Shown: positions 45,001 to 57,163, counted from the first letter of the stretch. The stretch is DNA of 64,000 nt from Daphnia carinata (GCF_022539665.2 NC_081339.1:9111367-9175366); one strand, 5' to 3'. A program made the numbers and translations. The notes: generated by a model from the letters alone, not told the origin.

Positions 45001-46830
45001 CACAAAGCCCATACATCGAGTACACTGTCGCAAGTTGCTTTAATTTCTTGATCTCCACGTTTTTGGTTTTTTAGTTCTTGCTTCAGTTCAGTGTAATAAT
45101 TAGACCATTCCTCAAATAAGTGTCGTTCATACTCCATGGTCTTGAAATCTTCTTGTAAACGAGAAATCCGTTGGCTCTCATGCCACTGGCGCTCCTGCTT
45201 CATACTTAACCATTTTCCAGCGCCCCATTTCTTTCCTGTTGGCGATTCTTCGTACAAGAGAAAGATTCCACTTCCAGGTGCGCCATTTCTAGCAGAGCGC
45301 CCCATCGCCTGCTCTTCAATTCGCTCATTTTTCGGCAAAAAAGTCAAACAAATGTCTAGACCTCCGTCGTCTCTCAATTCGTTGCTGATTTTGATATCTG
45401 TGCCTCTACCCGCCAAGTTAGTGGCGACGATCACGTGACCAACTTCAAGTGATTGACCTTCGAAAGTAAACTTTTCATAATCACGTGTGTAGCAATGGAT
45501 GTGGTTGCCATTAAGCTTCGACCTTAATCCATTTTTAAGGTAACAATGAATAAAGTTCACATCTCTGATTGATTGACAGAAGATGACGAGAGAACGAGCT
45601 TTAGCTTGATCTCCAGGAAGAGTGATCTGTTGCGTTTCTTTGACGATCGCATTGAGCCAGTGGTCCTTTGATTTAAAGATTTGTGTCGGCTTAAGATAGA
45701 AACATTTCTGGAAAGCTGTTGGAATGACGAACTGGTGCTTTTTGTATTTCTCTTGTATGAATTGTCTTTCGTTTTTCTGATCCCAACGTACCCGATATTC
45801 CAGCCACCGTTTTGCACTTCTTGAGATACATTGCATTAGCAACGAAAATTGCTTTCAGACTCTGTGATGCCAATTTGCAGCCTTCCTTTAGCTGAATAAA
45901 TTGATGCAGTGCTCCGTCCCATTGCGCCGAAGTCTGATCCATCCCAGTTTCCTGGTCCATGATAATCACTTGAGGATTGAGATCTGGGCAGGTGTCTGTT
46001 CGGTCTTGATCAACAACGTAGTCCTCGTCTCGTTTGAGTTCCAGTGTCGTCATGGCATTTTCCAGCCAGGTGTCAAGATGGCAATCGACAAAAGAAATCA
46101 AATGTTCAGGAATGCGAATACTCCGCTCGCGTTTCGCAACACTATGAAGATAGAAGATAATTTTGGGATTCAGTTCTGGTTTAAAATTAATGTCTTTAAT
46201 CTTGTCTTCCTTCAAAAGACATCCTTGTGGGTCGATGACTTTTGTCTCAATCAAGTAATTCCAGAGCGCATTCTTTTCCGATGGATGGTCCTTTAATAGG
46301 CCGTGAATCAATTCTAAATCATCTTTAGTTATAGCACCGTAGAGGTCGTGAAGAACGGCTGATTTAATGGATTTCATTATTGCCATTTTATCAGATATAG
46401 CAGAAGCTATGCATATCTTTTCCCTAATGAAAACGTAAAGAGATTCGAGCATCTCCATGCCAGGAATGTCGTGCGATAGGTACAGCGTATTGTTACCGCG
46501 ATCGAGCAACATGCAATCGACCTCATCAATAATGATAAGGTCCATGATTCGGTCACCGCGAATGTTGTGACCATAGAATTTATCCAGCAAATAATCTCGT
46601 TGGAAATTGGCCAATTGTCCATAAACGACTGTTGCATTGTAGGCTTGAGTTCGTTCGTCCTCGCTGTGGCTGCAATTGTTTGCTACACTTACACTGAAAT
46701 ATTCGTAAAGATCCCGCAGTCCACCATCGGCAACCGACAGCGTAGAATCCCAACGAGCCAGCACGTCATTACTTGTAATAACGTCAATGTTCTTTTTCCT
46801 GAATTTTTTTTCACAAAGGGCAAACGCCAT
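42055..46830 (-). pseudogene. Large SecA-like ATPase gene, decayed and N-terminally truncated
   Basis: Nearly 1600 codons on the minus strand resemble the SecA preprotein-translocase motor followed by a long extension. From the N-terminus: IDVITSNDVLARWD, VVYGQLANFQRDYL, LIIIDEVDCMLLD (DEAD-type motif II), then VIVATNLAGRGTDIK (motif V) and QAMGRSARNGAPGSG (motif VI). The C-terminal region has LLLMGGVSDILYAITTIM, a feature of very large SecA-like proteins annotated in some invertebrates. Lesions: a frameshift in an A-run near 45770, stops near 44508 and 44340-44360, a frameshift near 44170, a TGA at 43120-43122 and a TAG at 43060-43062 with coding continuing in the same frame. The Walker A region is absent because the gene begins exactly at the right-arm boundary (46829). 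Not functional as it stands; origin by transfer from bacteria is an inference. Confidence 0.8.
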
Positions 46831-47688
46831 GTGAATTGAGTAATGTTGACAACTTGTTAATATCGTGTGAAACTTTACGAATGCTAGGAGAAATCCGGAT
46901 TACTACCAGAAAGTAAAAATTTAAATTTTCAATAAATGTTAATATTGATTACTTTATAGTTGCACTTGATGGATCTGAACTGTTAACTCTGAATGCTTTA
47001 ACAGGTTGGAATGCCGGTCCCAGTCCTATGAGTCAGTTGCCAAATTGGCTTGCTATTTCAGCAACCCAAAACACTGTTTGGGCCTAGTAAAAAAAAAATT
47101 GTCATTACACTTTTGCTTAATTAGCATCAGCTTAATTTGCATATTTATGAACTAGCTGGTAAGTACACATTTACCTGAAATGAAAACGAAACCCATAAAG
47201 CTAACTAGCATTTGAACCATAGTCGTTCGTTAATTTCAATCGGGTATGTTCCGCTCTTCTTTGTGTAGATGAAAAAATTGCTTATAAATACGAAAAAAAA
47301 AAATAATACTCACGACGAGCCAACGATTTACCTCAGTTTTGCTTAAACTTTTCCGTGGCTTCATAACATCAGCTGGAAACCTTTCAAGCAAAGAACTTCG
47401 ATTCAAAAGGCTTAGCTGCGATATCATTAGTTAACGAGTACATAATGTCATTTTAATCTAGACCCATGAGAATAAGAATTCATTGCTTGGGAATGGAAAG
47501 CCACTGCGAATTGCGATTATTTTCCTCGCGCTATTGGGGTTTGCACGGAACATCATTCAGACGATCATGCTAGTGCCTAATGAGATCCACAAGTGATTTC
47601 CTAGAACCAGTTCAGCTATTACTTTCCAATTGATAAAAGTAATTATTGCAACCTTTGGCAGGGCTTGGACCATTTGGTCTGGAAGGTG
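46831..47688. other. Innermost right arm, no confirmed gene
   Basis: Mirror of 30414-31273; the exon-like stretch at about 47315-47430 (minus) is unrecognised. Confidence 0.4.
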
Positions 47689-47694
47689 TATAAA
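47689..47694 (+). promoter_or_regulatory. TATA box of right Pro-rich gene
   Basis: TATAAA 85-90 bp upstream of the ATG at 47779. Confidence 0.6.
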
Positions 47695-47778
47695 TGCCTG
47701 GTAGTCTGATTTTTGCCATCACCCACCGAGTTGAGCTCAGCAACAACAGAACAGCAAGAAATCAAACTCTTCTCCAGG

Positions 47779-48680
47779 ATGAAACAACAAACGTAATTTA
47801 ACTTTCTTATTTGATGTGAATTTAAATGTAATTTCCAGTAATTGCATTGTTGTTCTCTTTTACAGGTTCACAGTAATTTTCTTGGTAGTATTGTGTTCAG
47901 TTCGAGCTCAGCTCAAAGAAACTGGTGATAATAGTTTTGTTCCTCTAACGGAAACACTGGAAGAAGAAATCTCGCCAGTTTCCCGCCTTAACATTGCTGA
48001 AGACACAAGAGGTAGACAATTTTTGCCAATGCTTCCTCAACCAAGCCAGTTATGCGCCGTTCTCAACAATTGCAATCCTCAAGGTATTATTTTTCACTGT
48101 TTACAAAAGTGGTTCACCTAGCCATCTCTTCCCAAGCTTAAAGATTTAAAACAAACGTTTTTTTTTTTTTGCGATTCGCAATATGAATTCCAAAAACAGT
48201 TCCATTTCAGGCATTTGCAACCGTAACGAATTCTGCGCCCGCTCTAATGGGTTTCCCAACACCTTCCTCGCCGTCGATGACCTTCCCCACAGCAGCAGCC
48301 ATGGCTCATCCCGGTCCTATGACACCTGCTCCTGCAATGCCGATGTATTCCGCCGCTACCACACCTACCACTGTGCCAATGAGTTATCCGACTTCCAGTA
48401 CGCCAACAAGCTACAATGTTGCTGGTACGATGAGCTATACCACTCCGGCACCACCTGCCGCGGTCACAACCAGTTATGCTACTCCGGCGGCTATGAATTA
48501 TTATATGGCTCAACTTCCTACCCTGGCCCCCATGACCTATTCCCCACCTTCGCTACCCTCACCAGCACCTTCCTTACCTTCACTCGCTTCAATGGGATAT
48601 CCTGCACCCCCGGCAGCTATGTTTCCGCCAATGGGCTATCCTACAAGTTCAGTACCGTCAGCACCTACAACTATGGGTAA
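47779..48680 (+). CDS. Secreted protein gene with overprinted Pro-rich repeat, right arm
   Basis: Palindrome partner of 29425-30323. Exons 47779-47792, 47866-48083 and 48211-48680. The signal peptide is encoded across exons 1 and 2. Exon 3 is entered in the Ser/Cys/Tyr-rich frame if the canonical donor at 48084 is used, giving a product of about 233 residues. The competing Pro-rich frame of the same exon is open from 48211 to 48897. The donor carries the same extra G as the left copy, so the change predates, or has been homogenised between, the arms. Predicted peptides are identical to the left copy in this part. No known domain. Confidence 0.6.
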
Positions 48681-49385
48681 TCCCCCACCAATGCCACTTC
48701 CGGCTGCACCTATGGCACTTTCACCTTTATCAATGAGCTACTCTGCTCCACCGTTAACTACACCGGCACTAACAGGCTATCCCGCACCTTCGGCAGCCAC
48801 ACCCACACCGATGGGGTATGCTGCACCTCCATCAACCACGGCAACACCAGCAATCTATGCTTCACCTCCAGTTATGGCTGCTGCATCAATGGGCTAGCTT
48901 GCAACTCCATCCACTATGTCCACCATGAGTACACCGGCAGCGATGAGTTATCCTTTACCTCCAACAACTATGCAAATGCCAATGGGTTACACCGCAGCTC
49001 CTGCCCCAGCGCCTGCCCCGATGGTCGCTTCCCCGACTCCTTTTCACTCCCATCCGCACCGATGAGTTACGCTGCACCTCCTATGGCTACACCTTCTCAA
49101 ATAGGCTACTCTGCACCTTCTGCGTCTACACCATCACCGATGGGCTATCCCTTACCACCGGTATCTATGCCCGCATCAACGAGCATTCCTCCACCGTTGG
49201 CCCCTACGGCACCTGCTGCAATGGGCTATCCTGCATCTGCGGCACCTACACCTGCACCAGTGAACTATCCTGCACTTCCAGCGATGCCACTTTCTGCGTC
49301 AACAACTCCCCCCTATTTAATGAGTTCCGCTCTTCCTGTAACTACTTCCCGCCCGTATCCGATCAATCTCTCTTTAACCTATTAA
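48681..49385 (+). pseudogene. Downstream part of the Pro-rich repeat frame, right arm
   Basis: Pro/Ala/Met-rich repeat frame with a stop at 48897 and a last open part at 49062-49385. The latter differs from the left copy by one residue (PPVSMPAS versus PPASMPAS). Confidence 0.6.
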
Positions 49386-49448
49386 TTAAGCATGGTCTTC
49401 TGTAATGTTAAGAAGTATGCCAAATAAGCTATACAATATAAAATCAAG

Positions 49449-49634
49449 TCACTTAGTTTTTTGTTTTTTTTTCCTTTCTGTGCATGTTGTGGTGTAGTAC
49501 TCGGCCGCCTTCGTACCGTAGTACGGCGCAGCTGGGGTTGTCTGGTATGAATAACTACCGTATCCACAAGATGAACCCATCGGCACACCTAAGGTCGATC
49601 CAGTCATCAGGAAGACGACAGCTAGTAGTAGCAT
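49449..49634 (-). CDS. Small secreted Tyr/Thr-rich protein, right arm
   Basis: Partner of 28468-28656; signal peptide and YYTT-type mature region identical. One Lys codon shorter because of a shorter A-run near the end. The same doubt applies about whether it is a complete gene. Confidence 0.5.
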   Translation of the reverse strand: MLLLAVVFLMTGSTLGVPMGSSCGYGSYSYQTTPAAPYYGTKAAEYYTTTCTERKKKQKTK

Positions 49635-49920
49635 AATGCCATAATAACCTGACGAAGAACAGAAACATTCATTTTCATAATTCCATTATGACATTGAAGT
49701 CCTTAAAACGATAATAAAGAATCACTTCACCTCGTTCAAACATCAATTTTAATCAACAATTGCATCATCACATTAACTAAAATCATTAAACAAGTTGAAG
49801 TGTGTACATTACCTATGATTGCAGGTTGGAACTGGAGCACACTTTAATAACTCAGCTATTGGTACTTGAAAGACTGCTAGTACTAAACTATGTCAGCGAT
49901 GCTCAATTGCTCATTCGACT

Positions 49921-50712
49921 AACCTCTACCTTCGATTTGACCTCGGTTCGCCCATGATTTCTTGGTGTTTGCATTTTTGCTCTTCTAGGCTAATGAATTC
50001 TTCTTCACTATGTTGTTTTTGATCAATTTGGGACAACACGTCCACTTTCGTTTCAAACTATAAATTTTTTTGGTTCGCTTTGCTGCAAGCGTTCTTTCTC
50101 AGTTTGACGATGGTTTTTAATGAGTTCTAAAAATCGCATTATGTCTCGACGTGTTTTTTCCTTTTTTCGGAACAATCACTATCGGCAAGCTTTTCCACGA
50201 AGTTCATTTATCTTTCGAGATCAGCGGTCACTTCTTTCGAACGTTGTCTTAGTTTTGCCAAATGCTGTTTGGTCAAAAATTCTCTGAAAATACACATTAT
50301 ATTATCTAAAAAAATTGTTTTGAAAAAAAAAAAAATATATTATACCCACTTTGTTTTCTTCTTGCTCTTTCGTCTTCTCTTTTTTTTTTTTCCTCTTCTT
50401 TAATAGCCTCTAACCCTGCAGCTTCTGCTATCAATCTCTCCTGTTCTCGAGTTTTTCATTTGCCTAAAAGTCCATTACCCTGTGAGGGGAACATCCTTAG
50501 AGAAAAATGATGGAGTACACAAATATTCTATATACCTCAATTGTTCAACATGAGCATTCAAGTTTTTTTCCACCGCTCTTTCTTTTCCAATTGCATTTGT
50601 TGTTCAAGTTCATCTCTTCTCTTTTCTTCTTAGACCGAGCATTCCATTTGCGCAGTCTCCCTTTTCCTTTCTTCTATTTACCTAGCTTTCTCCCCTTTAC
50701 TTTGTATTTTGA
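49921..50712 (-). pseudogene. Decayed coiled-coil coding sequence, right arm
   Basis: Mirror of 27390-28180, with the same stops and frame breaks. The plus-strand open frame 50507-50911 is an antisense by-product. Between 49635 and 49920 nothing is recognised. Confidence 0.4.
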
Positions 50713-50771
50713 CCTCTTTCATGTCAAAATCATTTTGTTATCAGCCCAGCTCGTTTTATCATCATCGTGTT

Positions 50772-52763
50772 CCAAGTTGCCTAGAAGTTGTACTCTAACG
50801 GTGGCATCCGATGGGCCTAGCTTCCCAACCACGTCTTCCAAGACCCATCGAGTTTTTTCTATGCGTGTAGCAAGAATTTCTATGTCTATGAAGGCCATCA
50901 CATGCCTATGATCAATCTGTTTTAGTTCTGCACGACCGTAACAGGCAGTTCGTCCTAGGTTTTGACTATTATCACGCCGTTTGCGTAACAGTACACGATC
51001 TATCCATGCCGGGGTTCGGCTCGCGAGTGTCATAATCGTCGGAGAAAAGATGGTATTTGTGCGTTGGCGGAAAGCTGAATTCACATTCAACGTAATTCAC
51101 GAATACCTTGCGCTTTTGAATTTTTTTAAAACGAAATCATGCTTCTCCACATTCCTTCCATGAGGGAAAGAAATGCGTCGCGTGATCTCTGCGTAGTCAG
51201 CATTGCGCTCAGCGCACTGAGATTGGCCAGCGGCAAAGTGACTGCAGACAAAACACAACGAAGTGTTGCGCACCAAAAAGCGGATAGCCACGCCACCTTT
51301 ATTTCCCGTCGCACCACCAAGCCCGGTTTTGACTGACTGGGGGCCACGTCTCGCACGTCAGCCGCTAATTAGTGTCGAATCAAAACGTAGAGGCATACGC
51401 CAACAAGTTGAACATAGGTCAGTAGCGCGAATAGGCGATCCCGTGAAAGCACCTTGTACGATATCATTTACACATTACTGAATGACTAATTGGTTGATTT
51501 CGTTTCAACTAAAACCTTCTGTAGCTCAGTTGCCCAGGCTTTGGCGTTCTCAATGCTCGCTGCCATCCATAGTCTTTGATCCACCCTTTTCAAATAACAC
51601 CATGGTTGTTAAGCAGAAGCTAAAAGTAGCTAACACAAACAGTCACTTGGATAGATCCGGTTCCAGCGTAGATTTTACTGATTTCGTTTCCGTTGTTCAC
51701 CCACGGTGACCGGAAAACCTCCTCGAACCTTGTCAAGGTCTGAGTTTTCGTTTGAGGCTCTAGAGCATCCAACTGAAGGGCAAAGATCTCTAAGCCACTA
51801 AATGTCTGCGCACTATTTACAGGTTTGTAACAATATTCAGAAAATCGAGTCACGTTAAAATTACCGTTCAAATTTGTAAGTTTTTTCCAGTTTGTTCGGT
51901 CAAGACAGTCGAGGCAGTTGGTTCGGATAACTCCTTTTTGTTGAGATTCAACTTGCTGATTCTTGAGTAAGAAGAAGGAATGGCGCTTAAAGAGGGGATG
52001 CAGACTTTGTTTCAATTTTGCGAGATTCTGGAGGTTAACACCTTGCATTTTTGGTGATAGTCGAACATAATAGAAGGCATCGACTCACAATACCGTTTTT
52101 GGACAGCTTGGAAGAGTTCCCTAAGTGAATCATCCCCTTCTGTTTTTCCTCTTTATTCCGCGATTCTGTTGGATCTTTTGGGTACATAATGTAGCATCAG
52201 TTGGGTCTTACCCAGATGACCAGAAGAAATAGAATGTTCCAGAGTTAAACGGCTTCAGCAGCTCAGTCACCCATTCTTCTTCTACCGTTTGTGGCCCCTT
52301 CAGAGGGATAAAAGTTGTTTGATTGATGCGAAAAACTGTAGATACTCCAATCTTCCCAACAGAAACACAACCTGTAGCTAATACTAGGAATTGCAAGGGC
52401 CAATCTCCTAAATAAATTTAAGTATCAAAGTTCAAAGTTATTTAAAATTATTCTAGTTCATTTGATAAACCTGTATTAACTACTAGTACACCAAGACGTC
52501 CATATGAGTCAGAAAGTTTTGTATACAACTTCTTTCCTACGTCTACCTCAGCAGGATCTGGCAAATAGTTAGCAGTTATATGCAATTTTGTTGGTTTGTT
52601 TGTTAGCTTTATCGTAAAAAAATTCAGTTTACTTACCCATACCAGGAATAACTAAAGATTCAAAGAGAAGAGCTTCGTCTCGGATTCGTTGTTCAGGCAA
52701 AACACTGTACGGTCCCTGCCCATTAGTTTTATGCCAAATCTTGTAACTTTTCCCCATAGCCAT
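50772..52763 (-). pseudogene. Synaptojanin-like phosphatase pseudogene, right arm
   Basis: Partner of 25338-27330. It has the ATG at 52763, the same Sac1 start, the same internal deletion, the RTNCLDCLDRTN motif (about 51893-51928) and the same shifted 5-phosphatase motifs. The translated fragments are identical between arms, so the lesions were present before duplication or have been copied by conversion. Confidence 0.85.
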
Positions 52764-53598
52764 TTTCGTGACGCAGGTTCAAGCCACTACCCGGCCGATT
52801 GTATTTAGAATGTCATTAACTTGATATGCGACTTCGAATCGGTTAGCACGTTTACTGTAATTCCTTCTTTCAAAATCAGTTGAAATCAGCTGTGGTAGTC
52901 CAAACGGTATCGTGTTTATCGTGTACTTGAACGTGGAACGGTATGGCGAGGAAATCACCCTGGAAACGGGAGGCGCCATCAGTTGTGGAAACCGCCACCG
53001 GAAGGGTATTTCGTGAAACAAGTTTGCTAAAATCGTGGAATATTTAATCACACGAAGAAAATAAAGAGCAAGAAGATGGGGGTTCATCAGTTATCTTATA
53101 ATAATAGAAAGATATAACTAGACAATTTGAAAACTATTTGCATTTACTAAATCAGAATGAAAAGTCAAACGAAAGTTCATTAAACAATTTCTTACGAAAT
53201 TCATTTATTGACACTAAAAACGAATCACTGTTCGGGACTGCCGCAACTTCTTACAAACGCGGTTTTCGTGCAGAAAGACACGTATAAAATACTTGTGTGT
53301 GCCTCTGTTTATTGGAGTCGTGGTGGCCATCTCGTGATCCAGTTGTGAGTCGCGATTCACAAGGCATTGCGTGACCTTCACGGTTCCCGTGAGTTTAGTT
53401 TCCCCCTGCTACGCCATAGTGATGTGCTGAGCCATGATTATTCGTTTTCTTTTTTGTATACAAACATCACGGTAATAACCACAAACAATTTGTATGGTTT
53501 CTGTCCTAGTAAACAGCTTAGACAAGTAGGCTGCTAATTCAATAAAGTTTCTTGAGGACGCCATCGTCAAGATATTGATTTCCCTGTAAAAAATTCTG
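52764..53598. other. Intergenic region upstream of right opsin
   Basis: Mirror of 24503-25337. No gene seen; likely contains opsin upstream control sequence. Confidence 0.5.
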
Positions 53599-53606
53599 TA
53601 TATAAA
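53599..53606 (+). promoter_or_regulatory. TATA box of right opsin
   Basis: TATATAAA, followed by an initiator-like TCAGT at 53637-53641 and an untranslated exon ending at 53771 (donor GTAAAA). Confidence 0.55.
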
Positions 53607-53851
53607 CGACCCATTTCATGTGTTCAATTCATAGCGTCAGTCTGTAAGCTCTTGCTTTCGAGGTCGCTTCTTCTGCTTGTCAACGCTCCAGCTTTACAAA
53701 GTCAATTCCTTTGACAATTCCTTCTGTGCTAGATTCTTTTGTCTACCTTGAAAACAAAATCTCTTTTCCAGGTAAAACATCATTTTGAATGTACCATAAT
53801 TTTGATCTTGTTGTACTAATTGACAAAAATTGATGTTTTTCCGTTAGAAAA

Positions 53852-55324
53852 ATGGCGAATTTGACTGGTGATGCTGTGGTGGCTATGGCCCAGAAGCAGG
53901 CTTTCGATCCGTGGGCTTTGCCCGATACCTTCACTCTCTATGCCTACGCACCCGAAGACATTCGTAGCTTTCTTCATCCGCATTGGCACACCTACAAGGC
54001 TTTGCACCCTGCTTGGTATTACTTTTTGGGATTACTGTACTTGATCATCGGTACTTGCGCCGTTGCCGGAAACGCTGTCGTTCTGAAAATCTTCAGCCGT
54101 TTCCCAGCTCTTCGAAGCCCCGCAAACCTCTTGGTGATGAATTTGGCTGTCTCAGACTTCCTGTTGATGCTTGCTCTCTTCCCGGAATGCGTCTACAATT
54201 TCTTCCTTGGCGGACCATGGCGCTTTGGAGAAATGGGCTGCCAAATCCATGCTTTTCTTGGTACGTTGCGAATTAATAATTTTACGCGGTGAATAGCTTG
54301 ATACGATGTTAACTATTAATCGTCGGTTGATTTCTGTAAATAGGGGCTTGCTTCGGGTACAACCAGATTTTCACATTGACCATGATCTCTTACGATCGCT
54401 ATAATGTGATAGTGAAGGGATTCAGTGGGACTCCACTTACTTTCAGTATGGTTTTGTTAAAGAAATTACTAAAAATTTTCTTACTTAGAAGTATTACGTT
54501 AAAATTACTCGATACACTTCCTTGACGAAATTTAGACCGCGCTGTAACCATAATCACGATGAGCTGGATCTGGGCTGTAGGTTGGTCTATTTGCCCACTC
54601 GTAGGATGGGGTGCGTACGCCATGGACGGCATCATGGGAACGTGAGTATTTTTATCTGTAAGCGTGGCTATATTCATATAACATTTACTTCTTTTTCTCA
54701 CCACAAATAAACAGATGTTCGTATGACTATGTCTCTCAAAATATGAATAACAGAACCCATATTATGGCAGCCACCATTGCAAACTACATTCTGCCAATCA
54801 TTGTCATTGCTGGCTGTTATTACTTCATCGTCCATGCTGTTTTTAAGCACGAAGAAGAACTGCGTGCGCAGGCCAAGAAGATGAACGTTGCTTCTCTCCG
54901 CAGCAACAACGATCAACAGCAAGTCTCTGCTGAGATCCGCATTGCCAAGGTCTCCATCATGAACGTGTCTATGTGGTTGGCCGCATGGACCCCTTTCGCC
55001 GTCATCTGCATTGTTGGTACCTGGGGTGATGTTTCAAAGATTACTCCTTTGGTATCTGCTATTCCAGTAATTCTGGCTAAAACATCTTGTGCCTACAATC
55101 CGCTCATTTATGCCATTTCCCATCCTAAATACCGAGAGGTACAGTTCGATTCCATTAAAAATGTTTTGCTCATCAAATTATAAAATTGTGTTTTTATATA
55201 GTGCCTCAAGCAAATGTTCCCTTGGATGTGCATCGTGGAAGAGAAGAAAGCAGTGACCGATAACCAATCTGTCATTTCGGAGAAGACTGAAATGACAGAA
55301 ACTGTCAAGTGCGAATCAGCTTAA
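53852..55324 (+). CDS. Arthropod long-wavelength rhabdomeric opsin, right-arm copy
   Basis: Exons 53852-54260, 54344-54445, 54536-54641, 54715-55138 and 55202-55324 (387 residues), with an untranslated first exon. It has the same seven-helix visual pigment features as the left copy, including the retinal-attachment lysine in ILAKTSCAYNPLIY and the C-terminal tail EEKKAVTDNQSVISEKTEM with phosphorylatable Ser/Thr. The two copies are transcribed outward, away from the spacer. The clearest difference is a 17 bp window at about 55010-55026 with six substitutions, changing Phe to Trp (GTWGD) before TM6-TM7, while the sequence on both sides is nearly identical. A few other changes include one in the intron before exon 2 and one near 54630 that falls in coding sequence but is silent or nearly so. 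Expected to be functional. Confidence 0.95.
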
Positions 55325-55538
55325 CTACATCAAGCTTGATCAGTAGGCTTCTTTTTAAAAGAGATTCGTGGGTGTTCTGGTTATCAGACGGCTATCATTC
55401 ATGATGACGACGCTGGCTTTCTACTGAGGACTAACGAAAATGAGAAAATTCAGTGATTTCTGATAATTTTGAATATTACCGCGTTAAAAGTGTTCTCGTT
55501 ACTTTTCTTTATTTTGACGGACTTTGTTTTTTTCTCTA

Positions 55539-55544
55539 AATAAA
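55539..55544 (+). promoter_or_regulatory. Polyadenylation signal of right opsin
   Basis: AATAAA about 215 bp downstream of the stop codon; mirror of 22557-22562. Confidence 0.6.
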
Positions 55545-55627
55545 ATTTCTATTGTCCAAAAAGATACATTTTTATCCATTTCCTGAAGAATTCGTTATGG
55601 CAGCATTATAACCGTGTGGCAAACGAC

Positions 55628-55855
55628 ACCATTAATTTAGTTTAGGGACAGAAAAGTATCGCATTTTTTGGCGTTTAAAACAGGGAAAATGAGTATACTA
55701 ATACTTCCTTCTTGGATAACCAATGGATCTTGGGTTGTTTTATTTAAGTGGTTTCGCTCCTTTGTGGATTTTCTGTGAGTTTCGTTTTAACTTGTTCATC
55801 TATCTTGCCGCTGATAGAGAAATCGTAAATAACTATGTACTTGAAATATTTCGCT
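55628..55855 (-). repeat. 228 bp dispersed repeat, copy 3
   Basis: Inverted copy of 2315-2542 and 22246-22473. Confidence 0.8.
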
Positions 55856-56686
55856 ATAAAAGAAGTTACGACACTTTCAGCAAATTCCGTATTAATGCAG
55901 AATTTTAGGTTTTGAGGCGGTTCCTGAACGGGAAGTGTATATGGATTTGTAAGTCTGTATTTTTCCCGTTTCTAGGGAAAACTTTACAACGACATCCCAA
56001 TTTCCAATAAAACCAAACAAGGACTTGCCTTTAATAAGAAGGACAGCCCACGGATTGGTATCCATGAATCACAAATGTTTTTCGAGTTCTTTTTGTTTCT
56101 GTTGTTTGCGTAGAAAATAAACTGAGCGGTAAACTGGAGTTAGTTTCAGATCTTTCAGGACATAATAGCTAACCTTAGTTTTTTATCTTTAGAGGAACGA
56201 ATCCGTCCGACATTCGCTGGTAAACATATAATGTGAATAATCATAATATAACCCTAAATTCTTCGTATCCACTTGTTTTCATAGTGAACACTCTTCAATT
56301 GATTCATTCGCGCTGTGTTTCTTATCTTAGATTGAACACCATGCTCTAGAAGATAAATGATTTCCGTTGGTAAACCTTTTAAAATAACGTTTTAATTGCG
56401 CTGCCCATTCATTGGAGGTGGGACCATAAGCTAGAAAACATCGTTAACCACAAGGATTATATTGGCTGCAGATAGAACCATGCCACGTCGAAAAATCGTG
56501 AAATGAATTTTATTTCCTGGTAGATTTAGGAATAAATCAATTTGAAAAAGGTAAGAAACAATCAAGAAAATAGCAAATGACAGCAATCTTCTGTTCTACC
56601 TTAGTCTGTTCATTTTTTTGCGTGTCTCAGTGGACAATTGGAATTCTAAGCTAGGATTCCAATTAAGTAAAATAGTATTAGTGAAC
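55856..56686. other. Arm sequence between opsin 3' region and tRNA array, right
   Basis: Mirror of 21415-22245; possible decayed coding sequence of an unrecognised gene, otherwise nothing. Confidence 0.3.
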
Positions 56687-56768
56687 ACAAGGTTCACCGT
56701 GTTGTTAAGGCGCCAGACTTAATTTCTGTCTCTGTATAGGGACGTAAGTTCGATCCTCATACCTGGTA
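56687..56768 (+). pseudogene. tRNA-Leu copy 3, right arm
   Basis: Degraded, with an altered anticodon loop and D arm; partner of 21333-21414. Confidence 0.6.
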
Positions 56769-56916
56769 ACCATAAGTTTGCTACAATAGACTACTAACGC
56801 TAAATTGAATCTATATCCTGGTAAATTGGATTTCTGTTATTAAAATCTGTCGCAACATGTGCTGATAATACTTAACACAATTATTTGATTGCTAAAGATA
56901 TATTAATTGATTACCC

Positions 56917-56980
56917 TAGATGTGAAGGCACCAGACTTAAGTTTTCGTTTCTTTATAGATACGTAAGTTGGATTTTCACA
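56917..56980 (+). pseudogene. Partial tRNA-Leu copy, right arm
   Basis: Only the anticodon and variable-arm region is recognisable; partner of 21121-21185. Confidence 0.5.
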
Positions 56981-57080
56981 CGTTGATCTTAAATGTATTG
57001 TTTAACGGTTGTGTGCAACTGGAAAGAAAGAAAATTTCTTTGGAGCAGCTATTACTGCTACTGTTACTGATTTTTAGTGT

Positions 57081-57163
57081 ACCAGGTTGGCCGAGTGGTT
57101 ATGGCGCCAGACTTAAGTTCTGGTCTTTGTCTAGAGCCGTGAGTTCGTTCAACACACCTGGTA
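57081..57163 (+). pseudogene. tRNA-Leu (TAA) copy 2, right arm
   Basis: Perfect acceptor and anticodon stems but a mismatched T arm. This is the uninterrupted equivalent of the Pack-MULE-like insertion site (57157-57166). Confidence 0.7.

Noticed and set aside
42055-46830. Bacterial contamination as explanation of the SecA-like gene
   Set aside because: It is embedded between eukaryotic transposons and palindrome arms, is decayed, and carries a long non-bacterial extension.
50507-50911. 134-codon plus-strand frame (and its mirror 27190-27594)
   Set aside because: Antisense to the synaptojanin-like and coiled-coil remnants; Phe/Leu/Ser-rich composition expected from complementing Lys/Glu-rich sequence.
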